From Aplidium turbinatum (Eukaryota; Chordata; Ascidiacea; Aplousobranchia; Polyclinidae): DNA of 64,000 bases. Under the pieces are notes generated by a model, which was given only the letters and a program-made list of their open reading frames with translations, searched no databases and had not been told where the DNA came from. The translations under genes and the position numbers were made by a program. The DNA lies in assembly GCA_918807975.1 (NCBI GenBank), contig OU964922.1, positions 18,030,329 to 18,094,328 on the forward strand, in the 5' to 3' direction. Below, in pieces: positions 55,359 through 64,000 of this stretch. Numbering within the stretch: the stretch's first letter is position 1; every line of letters begins with the position of its first letter.

Positions 55359-56215
55359 CTATTCAGTGTATAGGATAATACCATTATCAGACATTAGTTT
55401 TACATACCAAGTGACAGCTTGCTGTGACAGCTTGATTTTTGAAAACTGTTGGATTATTTTGTGTAAAAAGTGTTTCTGTTGCTTGTCTGTGGTGATGAGG
55501 TAGCTGTGGAATTTTGTCAACAAGCCTAATGCCCTTTCACATGAATCATTAACAACACAAATGTTGTGAACAATTTCTTCAGCTTTCAAGAAATTTCTTT
55601 CTTCTGCCCATTTCCTTGGATGGCTGTTTAGAAAAGAAGTGTCTATTCCCATTGAGTCCAGAAGAATGCATGATTCTGGGCCTAATAAATCTCGCAGTGC
55701 CTTTGCTAATGGTTTTGGACATTCGCTGTTCAGTTATTTGGTTTATGCTGACACGTGGTTGTTTTTTTTTTGTATTTTAAAAAGATCTTTCTCAAAGTAG
55801 AGTTTTCCGTTGTAGTTACTTTTTTGCTAAACAAGCTCATCACCACCAAGTGTTCAGATAGATACCAGAGATGGCAGTCTAGCTTCTTCAAGCAGGGAGA
55901 TAAGATGCACCATTCTTCATTATTGGAATATCTTTACTCAGCTGCTTGTATTCATCTAGCATGACTGGTTAGTGGTGATGCCTGGAGCTTTAAACGACAA
56001 GTTCTCTTTTTCTGGTAATGCTCCTCCGAGAAACACAACAGAAAGCACTAGAAGCTCTCTATAATCTTTACCTAATTTGTTTGAATCCTCAGAAGAACAC
56101 TTTAGTGTCTTAGACAGTTGTAACAAAACATCAACACATCTGGTCTATTGTGGTCAAGCACTGTTGTCACAACTATCGTAATCATTAAGGTTCAGTGATG
56201 ACCACAGTTCCTTCA
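55359..56215 (-). pseudogene. Family 1 putative transposase, C-terminal half
   Basis: On the - strand: KDYRELLVLSVVFLGGALPE and NLSFKAPGITTNQ (about 56080-55960), then ALRDLLGPESCILLDSMGID, TSFLNSHPRKWAEERNFLKA, EEIVHNICVVNDSCERALGL and LTKFHSYLITTDKQQKHFL. DYRELL-x-LS-x-xFLGG and VNDxxERxLGLLTxF are hallmarks. It resembles the copy at 62570-62998 more than the copy at 4349-4950, so these form a subfamily tied to TAGGGTGTAC ends. The RWMAK and LWYLSE region between them is lost or mutated beyond recognition. Confidence 0.65.
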
Positions 56216-56223
56216 AAGCATTA

Positions 56224-59200
56224 AATAATAATAATAATAACAATATTTATATAGCGCCACATCCACAGTCAAACTATGCTCCTGAGCGCTGTACATGACA
56301 ATGGTGATAATTAATACGGTACATTCAGTCATAATGTTCATTGAAATAAAACGTTTTCAAGCGAGCTTTGAATTCATTTAAATTTTCAGCTTCTTTCACA
56401 CAAATAGGCAAACAGTTCCAGCAACTGGCAGCAACAACTGGGAAAGTACGATTTCCATATTGTGTCTTACATGAAGGGTTGCACAAGAGCAATTGATGTT
56501 GAGAACGCAAAGTTCTGGCAGGTTTATAATGAACAAGCAAAGTGTCCAGATAGTTCGGAGCAAAGCCATGGAAAACTTTATGAATTAATAGACATATTTT
56601 GAAGCGAATACGATACAATACTGGAAGCCAATGCAGGGATTTTAGTATAGGAGTGATATGCTCACGTTTACGTGTTAAAGTAATTAGCCGAGCAGCAGCA
56701 TTCTGAACTCTTTGAAGACGCAAAATAGTATAATGTGGAATGTTATTTAACAATGAATTTGAATAATCAAGCCTGGATGTCACAAGTGCATGAGTTAAAG
56801 TTTTACAAGCATCAACATTAATAAACTGTCTGATGGAACCAATATTTCTAAGATGAAAAAAGCAAGATTTAACAGTGGAACTGACAAAGTTTTCTAAACA
56901 CAAGTGTTGATTTAATGTTACACCAAGCAATTTAATTGAGTTAGAAGAAGAAAGATTGATATTACTCAGGGTAAGGGTCATGTCATTAAACTTTGAAATA
57001 CACCGTTTCGGAGAAAATACAATAAACTCACATTTTTCTTGATTCAGTTTCAACATATTAAAAGACATCCAATTTGAGATATCAACCATACATTTTTGGA
57101 ATTTTGACTTAATACAGCACAATGAATCTTCATCATTAACACTCAAATACAATTGTATATCATCAGCATATGAGTGGTATGAAAGCCCATGTCGCTTTAT
57201 GATGTCAAACAGAGGCTTTATGTAGAGGCAAAACAGGACAGGGCCGAGAACAGAACCCTGAGCAACTCCAGAAGAAAGAAATGTTGCAGAAGACATTGAG
57301 TTGTCAATTGCTACAGATTGAGTTCGATCATAAAGATAAGAAGAGAACCAGTCAAGAGCCATTCCTGTAATGCCAAAATCTGATTTGAGACGATTCAGAA
57401 GAATTTTGTGATCAGTGGTATCAAAAGCAGCTGAAAGATCAAGAGAAAGTAGAACAACGCTGTGATTACAGTCAAGTACGGTAGCAATATCATTATGGAT
57501 TTTTAGTAAAGCTGTTTCTGTGGAGTGATGTTGACGATAAGCAGATTGATTGATATCAAATAAATTTTGCACGTTTAAGAAATCATTTAACTGTCTGCCA
57601 ACTACTTTTTCCAATATTTTTGACACAAAAGATAGATTGGACACAGGGCGATAGTTCTTGAACTCTTCTTTGTCTAGACTAGGCTTTTTTAAGTGTGGAC
57701 GAACAATGGCATGTTTAAGTTTTGGGGGAACAAGACCACTTGTCAAGGATTTGTTTACGATGGAGGTCAGAATAGACAGAAAAGATGATGAATGCTTTTT
57801 GAGGAGCCATGAGGGTACTGGATCTAGTTCACAAGATGCAGATGATAATGCAGTTAAAATGTTAAGAATTTCAGTCTTGTCTGTTTCAAGAAAACTAGAA
57901 AATGAAAAATCAATGTGAATATGGTTACAAGGGTCTGCTGACTGAGTTCCTCCAGTTATATGGTCAAGACATGGAAGAGTATTTCTAATTAAACTAATTT
58001 TGTTTGAAAAGTATTGGTTAAATAATTCAGCAATTTCTTGAGCAGACTTTCCAGTTGGATGAACACTTCTGTTGTCTTTGCCCATCAATGTTTTAGAAAA
58101 TTTGAAGAATTGTTTTGGAGTTTTGCTTTCACTGATTTGCTTAAGATAGTAACTTTTCTTGGCCTTAAGTACTAACATGTTCACATATTTGCATTGTTTT
58201 TTGTAAATATCTCGATGAATAGATAATTTAGTTTTTCTCCATTTGTGTTCAAGCTTTTTTCGAATTTGCTTTTCTTTCTTGAGTTCCATAGTAAACCAGA
58301 GAGAATTTGTTCTGAGTGTGAGCAATTGGGAGCAGATGGAAGCATGATCATTAGAAATAGATTTAAGAGTTGAATCATACAATTTTACAAGTTCTTCACA
58401 AGAACAGTTCAATTTTAAAGATTGAAAAGCAAGAGAGACATCAGAAACAAAATCTTTATCAATAATGTTCTTCCATTTGCGAAATTTTACTTGCTTCTTG
58501 GGACGAGGTGGTTTGTATAGGTTTGTTTTTAATATTAATGCAAAATGGTCAGAAGAAAAAATACCCTGAACATTAGTCAGACATGGATCAATGACTAGTG
58601 GTTTATCAACAACAATGTTTGTATGACATCGCACTAACATGAAGTCAGTGTGTGACCTTTTGCATGAGTTGGATCATTGATCAATTGTTTCAAACCAAAT
58701 GTAGATGAAATATTGTTAAATTGCACAACATCCACTGAACCAATATTATCAAGATGCAAATTTATACCTCAGTAACAATAATTTCATTATTACATAAAGA
58801 CAATTGTTCCAAATAGTTAAACCACTCATTAAAAAATATGCTTGTTTTAAATCCATTCTTTATGGAGGGAGGAGGTCGATAAATTACACAAATTAATACT
58901 GGAATATTACCATGCTTTGAAATGCATTCCATATGTTCAAACTGAGAAAAACTGATAGCTAGCAAAAATTTGACTCTTGTCAAGTTTGGCAGAGACATTG
59001 TACAAGAAACCTACACCACCACCACGCTTTCCTTGAGATCTGGGAACATGCAAAATGTCATAACCTTTAGCAGTGATGTTACTTAACACATGACCATCAA
59101 TTGAACTTCCTAACCAAGTTTCAGTCAGGGCACACACATCCATAAACAGTTTTGCATGCAGCACCAGTTTTGTCTGCAACAAGGCAAACATTCTTGTTTA

Positions 59201-59305
59201 ACATTTTTTGTTTCTTGCTTTGTAATGTCGTAATGTTGCTTTGTAATATAACTGGCTTATACCGGTTTGTACCTGTACTGATCACACCACTTAAATTGCA
59301 TTGTC
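56224..59305 (-). mobile_element. L2-clade LINE, nearly complete ORF2
   Basis: A 771-codon frame (58640-56325) spans the late linker, the whole reverse transcriptase and the C-terminus. Motifs in order: LKHAIVRPHLKK, FKNYRPVSNLSFVSKILEKV, QSAYRQHHSTETALLKIHND, LLSLDLSAAFDTTDH, SSGVAQGSVLGPVLFCLYI, the active-site box SYADDIQLYL (about 57155-57180), LNQEKCEFIVFSP, LLGVTLNQHL, then LDYSNSLLNNIP, HWLPVLYRIRFKICLLIHK and the end of the frame. Upstream frames keep endonuclease pieces: DVCALTETWLG, GKRGGGVGFL, VLICVIYRPP and NLHLDNIGSV. At least two frame changes break the endonuclease. The 3' end has GGCGCTATATAAATATTG and a run of ATT units, typical of CR1/L2 elements. Youngest-looking LINE in the window. 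Confidence 0.9.
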
Positions 59306-61070
59306 TCAAATCGAAGAGTTTCAGTCGCCAGTTCTGGAGATAAGCTGAGAGAGTTTTCATGTCCTTGCTCAAGATCAAGGTGTCTTCTAGATTTTCCCAC
59401 GACTTTGTGGTGTGGAGAATTGCCAGGTTGTCCGCATAAGCGTATTTTGCGGAGACCGTAGTTGGCAGGTTGTGGGTGTGGATGTTGAAAAGAAGTGGAG
59501 CCAGTACCGATTACTGTGGGACGCCGTTTTTCAGACGTCTTAGTCTGCTTCGCCGTGAGTTGCCGGTGGTGAGGGTGAAGCTTCAATTCCTGACAAGTTC
59601 CATAATCATATGAACCATATGTCGGTCAGGAAGCAGGCAAAGCAGTTGCAAGTAAGGCCGCGATGCCATACGGTGTCATAGGCAGCTGTGAGATCTAGAA
59701 AGACAGCGCCGCCTTCTTTTTGCCTCAAAGTAATCCTCGATGTCTTGGGTTAAGAGTGTGACCTGATTTACGGTGGATTTTCCGCCCCAAAACCCAGCTT
59801 GCTCTTTTGGAAGGAGCGAGTCGATGATTCGGTTGACGCCGGGCATAGATCAGTCTTTCGAGAATCTTGAAAGGAACACAGAGGAGGGATATCGGACAAT
59901 AACTTCTTGGGTCTTCTGGTGGCTTGTGAGGCTTAGGGATCGCAACTACTAAAGCTCTTCTCCAGATTTTTGGGATTGTGAGGTGGTGCAGGCAGGAAGA
60001 GAGGAATCTACGTAGCCAGGACTTTAGGGCATGGCCAGCATGGAACACAAGCTCAGGGCAGATCTTATCCGGCCCTGGAGATTTGTGTGGTTTCACTAGG
60101 CGGAGGGCGGTGGCGAATTCTTCTGGAGTGAAATCTCTAGAGATTGTTTCTTCTTGTGATGTTTTCACAAGCCACAGGGCAGATATTTCCTTGGCAACAA
60201 AGCGGAATGCCTTGCTGTACTTTGTCTTGTAGACCCTGTTCTGCACTAGCTGGGAAGCGATGGCATTAGCAGAAACGGGGCACAGGCGAGGGGAGTTTGC
60301 TGAGTGCCCAGTAGGCAGTAGGGTGTACAAAAAAAAACCTTACTTTTACTGATCTTGCTGTTGGCTGGCAAAAAGTTGTGTTTGGGGTCAAAACTAACGC
60401 TAATATAAAAAAAATTAAATTTCATTGTTGTTTGACGCCTAGTAAACACCAAAAGTTCCAAAATACCAATATTTCTATGAGTGTTTAATACATTTTATGG
60501 GTCTAAGTAATGTAGTTTTTTAGATATTTCCTAAAAAAGCGTTTTTGTTAAAAATCTAGTTAATTTAGCCTTCTCTGAAAACTATTTTATACAAATTTTT
60601 GCTATAGCTGGCTAAAGTGGCAATGTAACAATCACACATTAGTCTGGCAATGTAAACAAAAAATTAAAGTACTTGAATAACACCTTAAATTACCGGTATA
60701 CATACAGTAGTAACACTGGCCGACACAATTTTTGATGCCGGCAGTTTTTGAACTGATTTAGACTAACTTTGGAGCACTGATTCCGAAAATGCAATCAGTT
60801 TCTCTCCATCAGGTCAACTTTTTTTAGTTAAGGTACGGTGATTTTGACTTTTTTACTGTATTTGCCCTACAAAGTAGCACACATACAATAGTTTTAATGC
60901 TGTCATTATGGGATTACAACCTTTATTATTACTCTTGCATTACATCCTAAAACAAACAATGAAAGCAGACAATGCCAAGACAATTATTTTCTGTGTTAAG
61001 TTAAAGGCTAGTAGGTGCAAATCAAAACAGCATAATGGTGCTTTTTTGGGGGGGGAATCTAGCGCGCTTA

Positions 61071-61990
61071 TGGTTTCAACATCAAGAAGACATTGTCTCA
61101 GTAACATAAATATTTTCTGCAACATCTGTGGTGATTACGCACTAGAGCAGGGGTAGGAAACCTGCGGGCCGAGTGCGGCCCGCGTGACTGTTCCATGTGG
61201 CCCGTGTGACTGTTCCATGTGGCCCGCGTCAAAATTTCTTTACCCAAAATATATTGAAACAACAGCTCAAAAAAAAGTAGGGTGTGCAACTGTGCATTCG
61301 TGGTATAATGCGAATGGCCTTCTATGACTAGTTAATCTATCATAGAAAATTAAGAATTGCAATTAAGAGTTGAGTTACAATTAAGAGTTGCAACATCTTC
61401 CGTGTCAGCAGATATCACACAACTCACCAAAAATAAAAACTTTCAGCCATCCCACTAGCTGTGAAAGTAAAATGAATCATTGTCTACTAACTGTCTTCGC
61501 TGCATTTTTTATCTGTAAATAAAATTTCGAAACTTTTAGTGGCCCGCCTGTGTTATTTCTCATTTTATGTGGCCCGCAATACTAAAAAGGTTCCCCACCC
61601 CTGCACTAGAGCCTAACAGAAAGTCAATCAATGATTTTGTAAAGCGTGCTTCTCTTGCTTACTTTAAAGTGAAATTGGGGGATCAAGATAAGTCTTGGGC
61701 TCTCCACATTATTTGCAAAACTTGCAAAGAACATTTACATCAATGGACGAACAAAAAAAGAAAAGGATTAAGGTTTGCTATTCCAATGGTGTGGCGTGAA
61801 CCAAAAGATCATAAAAACGAAGTCCTACTATTTTAGTGCAGTAAACAAAAAGACATAAACAGGAAAAATAGGACTTCCTTGCAATATCCAAACCTAGCTT
61901 CAGCAATCAGGCCTGTTCTTGATTTTGAAGATTTGCAACAATTGGATTTATTTTCTGACAGCGAAGATGCTTTTGCAGTTCACTCTCGTA
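61071..61990 (+). pseudogene. Family 2 multi-copy gene, N-terminal part, cut by a MITE
   Basis: Frame MVSTSRRHCLSNINIFCNIC, GDYALE before the MITE (61148-61603), then PNRKSINDFVKRASLAYFKV, KLGDQDKSWALHIICKTCKE, HLHQWTNKKRKG, FAIPMVWREPKDHKN after it; a second frame follows with LQYPNLASAIRPV and an acidic run. C-x-x-C (FCNICG), then C-x-x-C (ICKTC), look like a zinc-binding fold. This matches the start of the 35211-39290 copy (GDQDK, PxVWRExKDH). The expected DCYF after KDH is destroyed. The rest of the gene is absent. Confidence 0.7.
61148..61603. mobile_element. 456-bp hAT MITE, CAGGGGTAGGAAACC ends
   Basis: Left end CAGGGGTAGGAAACC, right end GGTTCCCCACCCCTG, with an exact 8-bp duplication CACTAGAG (61140-61147, 61604-61611). 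The interior repeats TGTGGCCCG words. Removing it restores the Family 2 frame. Confidence 0.9.
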
Positions 61991-62569
61991 GATCTCTTAA
62001 CGCAAGTTTATGGCAGACACTTCAGCAAAGTGAAGAATAAGAAGCTACCATACCTATTAATCCTACGTTTTCAAGTTCTTTGTTGGCTTACTGAAATTGA
62101 TTATGTCTTTTGACAATATATTTGACTGGTAGATAAATTTTACATGAGCAATTATGCATAAATGCACGCATGCAGTAACTAGAAAACTAGATCTGATAGA
62201 CAAAAACTGACTGCATTTTCGAAATCAGCGACCTCAAATTAGCTAAAAACAGTTGAAATATCTTCGGCATCTAAAAAATTTTTTTTTGTCGGCTAGTGTA
62301 ATATATCAGTTAACAGGCAGTAAGCAATACTATTTTACTTCATTGGACAATGCTCAAGACAAAAGGTGTACCAGTGGTCCGGTACCTGTGTAGTCGTAAT
62401 GCCATATTAAATGTTTTACGCATCATATCAATGGAAATCAATGTTGCTTGATTTTTAGTTTTTACAAGTACAGTTTCATTCCTTTTTTAGTAACTCATTC
62501 TGATGATGTAGCAACTGTGGCTTGTTTTTCTCTCAATCCTTTGATAATGTTTAAAATGTTTTGTTTTGC

Positions 62570-62998
62570 TGTAGAATTTCAAGTGAGTTTGTCATAAAAT
62601 TCAGTAAGAAGACCCAATGCTCATTCAGATGTATCATTGACAACTGGGATTGCTTTGATTATATTTTTTACCTTTAAGTATAGTAGATTTTTGTGCCAAA
62701 ACTTGAGTTTAGCTGTTAAAAAACTTGTATCTAATTTGAGAAAATTGAACTAAGTCCATGAGTTTTTTCCTATAAGGTTGTGGAGTTGAGTTTGTTGTTG
62801 AAGAACTGGCATTTGCTGGATTCTGGTTTTTGGAAGTTTACTTGATTTAAATGCTCCATCATACTTTAAAAGTTCTCTAGCCATTTTCTGTTTTTGAGTG
62901 AAGGAAGCATGATTGCTGAATAGTGCAAAAATAACTAAGCACTCAGATAGATACCACAAATGTTTATCAAACTTTGTCAAATATGCTGAAATATAATC
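62570..62998 (-). pseudogene. Family 1 putative transposase, C-terminal part
   Basis: On the - strand: YRMVVTCDYISAYLTKFDKH, LWYLSECLVIFALFSNHASF, QKQKMARELL, then LHNLIGKNSWT, LKLDTSFL, and in other frames AIPVVNDTSE and ALGLLTEFYDKLT. LWYLSE and VNDxxExALGLLTxF are hallmarks. The sequence between them is shortened. The + strand Penelope piece begins at about 63000, so the Family 1 fragment is cut there. Confidence 0.65.
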
Positions 62999-62999
62999 A

Positions 63000-63600
63000 C
63001 AGGTGACAACCATTCTGTATCGATCGCCAACATTGCCATGCACTACGTCATCAAAACAGCTTCCAACACACTGAAACAAGCAGAAATATTCAAACGCTTT
63101 ATAGATGACATAATTTGGATATCATTTGGCCAAAAGACCACAGAATTGATAAAACATAGCTTGATTACAGCATTTCACGATCACGACTTGGAACTTACTT
63201 TCAGAGAAATCAACACCTCCCAAACAGATAAAAATGTTGAGTTTCTAGATGTTAACCACCGCATTTGCAAAACTTCGAACTTCAAATTTGTGACCACCAA
63301 CTACACCAAAGAAACAGCTGTAGACCGCTTGTACCTCAATGGCAAATCACATCACCCCACATCTACATTCAAGGCAATCATACATGGAGAAGCATTACGA
63401 CTCATTACATGGAGAAGCATTACATTATGGAGAAGCAGGAGATTGAATGAAACACAACACGATTATACTGCAGCACTGGAACAACTTAAAAACAAAGCTT
63501 TGAAATCAAACTTTCCCCAAAAAATTACCAAAGAAAAAATTCAACTTGCTGAAAAATGGACAGAACGACTACCTAAAGTCCAAGGATGTCCAACCTTGTA
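63000..63600 (+). mobile_element. Penelope-like element, reverse transcriptase part
   Basis: The + frame includes NIAMHYVI, AEIFKRFIDDIIWISFG (catalytic DD at about 63103-63108), HDLELTFREINTSQTDKNVE, FLDVNHRIC, TAVDRLYLNGKSHHPTSTFK and TAALEQLKNKALKSNFPQ. This palm-to-thumb order is that of Penelope-like reverse transcriptases. It ends where a hAT sequence starts. Same broad group as the 3' fragments at 1-345 and 39970-40541. Partial and old. Confidence 0.8.
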
Positions 63601-63602
63601 TT

Positions 63603-64000
63603 ATAGTGGGCCGCATTGTCACTTGAAATAAATCAATGGGTCGCAGGACCTATTAAAGTTCAAGAAAAACAGGTACCGGTACATAAAGAAACAATTAAAA
63701 ACCATTAATTTCATCTTTGAAAATAGGAACAAATAACACACATAGAAAGAAACAAAAATTTATTTCTACAATACAAAGTCAATGAGATTTTTGACATTGT
63801 TTTCCAGCTAAAAGGATAGCAACATTTGCATTAATTAAGGACGTTGTCTTGATTCTTAGGATGTTTGCTAAGTGTTCGTCAGTCAGTTTGTTTCTTTTTG
63901 CAGTTTTGATGTTTTTCATGGATAAAAATAACTGCTTGCAACAATATAGTAGTATGTGTTGGCCCACATAAACAATAATTTTCTGGACAAACTAACTAAT
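63603..64000 (-). mobile_element. hAT (Charlie-like) element end with transposase C-terminus
   Basis: Begins AGTGGGCCGCA, a common hAT end. On the - strand (63967-63779) the frame CCKQLFLSMKNIKTAKRNKL, then TDEHLANILRI is the end of a Charlie-type hAT transposase (CExxFSxMxxxK...RxxLTDEHL). The normal E before LF is K or absent here. Runs off the window. Confidence 0.65.

Larger units (their letters stand above)
54136..56223 (-). mobile_element. TAGGGTGTAC-type element with Family 1 gene, right end lost
   Basis: Starts TAGGGTGTACCAAAAAAAA directly in LINE-A. Subterminal DNA contains a direct repeat (54330-54600 and 54876-55140). It encodes on the - strand a Family 1 fragment (56215-55359). 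The right end is not seen, because an L2 LINE begins at 56224 and then LINE-A resumes. The element at 60319 starts the same way. Confidence 0.6.
53255..60318 (-). mobile_element. LINE-A copy split into 53255-54135 and 59306-60318
   Basis: The right part encodes CPVSANAIASQLVQNR, HKSPGPDKICPELVFHAG, LTIPKIWRRALVVAIPKPHK, PISLLCVPFKILERLIYAR, then LSAYLQNWRLKLF. The left part encodes LALVYSSAEYCAPVWC, TVTGCLRLTPLDNLPILACI and the tail region. The two are consecutive parts of one LINE-A. The 5.2 kb between them is a TAGGGTGTAC element plus an L2 LINE. The right part ends at the next TAGGGTGTAC end (60319). Confidence 0.75.
60319..64000. mobile_element. TAGGGTGTAC-type element with both Family 2 and Family 1 pieces
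   Basis: Starts TAGGGTGTACAAAAAAAAA where LINE-A stops. Inside, a Family 2 N-terminal fragment (+, 61071-61990) and a Family 1 C-terminal fragment (-, 62570-62998) point toward each other. A hAT MITE and, further right, a Penelope piece and a hAT piece are later insertions. The right end is not in the window, so the extent is a guess. 60319-61070 and 61991-62569 hold no other recognised gene. Confidence 0.45.

Noticed and set aside
57658-57918. A + strand frame of 86 codons.
   Set aside because: Antisense of the intact L2 reverse transcriptase frame.
63015-63079. Extension of the Family 1 frame upstream to 63079.
   Set aside because: Those codons are the antisense of the Penelope reverse transcriptase start; the Family 1 sequence stops near 62998.
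1-64000. CRISPR arrays, tRNA or rRNA genes, bacterial operons.
   Set aside because: No regularly spaced repeat-spacer pattern and no recognisable tRNA or rRNA sequence was seen by eye; the spliced gene and LINEs make this eukaryotic DNA. A covariance-model scan would be needed to exclude small RNAs.

Overview
This 64-kb window is AT-rich animal DNA, most likely from an invertebrate. It looks like the inside of one host gene packed with transposable elements. The only host gene I can support is a multi-exon gene on the + strand resembling MFSD6, a major facilitator superfamily transporter. Four of its exons lie at 13093-13213, 24836-25025, 42850-43008 and 45075-45202. They follow one another in matching splice phase (1, 2, 2), and their joined peptide reads through four successive membrane segments of the family. 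The 5' exons (membrane segments 1-3) and 3' exons (segments 8-12) were not found and probably lie outside the window. Organism: the spliced host gene, the GIY-YIG Penelope-like elements and the mix of L2, RTE-like, Jockey/CR1-like, hAT and Mutator-like elements fit a metazoan with a repeat-rich genome. I cannot name the species.

Layout. 1-3067: a Penelope fragment, an RTE-like LINE tail and anonymous DNA. 3068-8466: a nest about six levels deep of DNA transposons, each cut by the next. 8467-13092: a second structured element and anonymous intron or upstream DNA. 13093-25025: exons 1 and 2 separated by hAT elements, a TAGGGTG-type element, a deleted Family 3 element and a LINE-A copy. 25026-42849: a 17.8-kb intron with a LINE-A copy split by three insertions, an RTE-like LINE, a Family 2 gene split by a 3.1-kb hAT element, a 31-bp minisatellite, a Penelope 3' end and a Family 1 fragment between inverted repeats. 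42850-45202: exons 3 and 4. 45203-64000: LINE-A copies, nested hAT elements, a 2.5-kb element made almost wholly of 1-kb inverted arms, a nearly complete L2 LINE, and two elements beginning TAGGGTGTAC.

Most insertions are supported by exact target-site duplications (TSDs) read from the sequence: 8 bp for at least 14 hAT-like elements, 9 bp for two Mutator-like elements, 5-6 bp for a CAGGCCTCG-ended family. In several cases a paralogous empty site lies in the same window. The main candidate for something poorly described is a group of DNA transposons whose ends begin TAGGGTG. They carry fragments of a multi-copy protein family (here Family 1) that I suspect is a divergent hAT-like transposase, and sometimes a second multi-copy gene (Family 2). 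A third uncharacterised family (Family 3) sits in an element carrying repeated copies of TGTCCCGTTAGTCACA. Family labels rest on remembered resemblance, not on any search. I saw no tRNA, rRNA or CRISPR.
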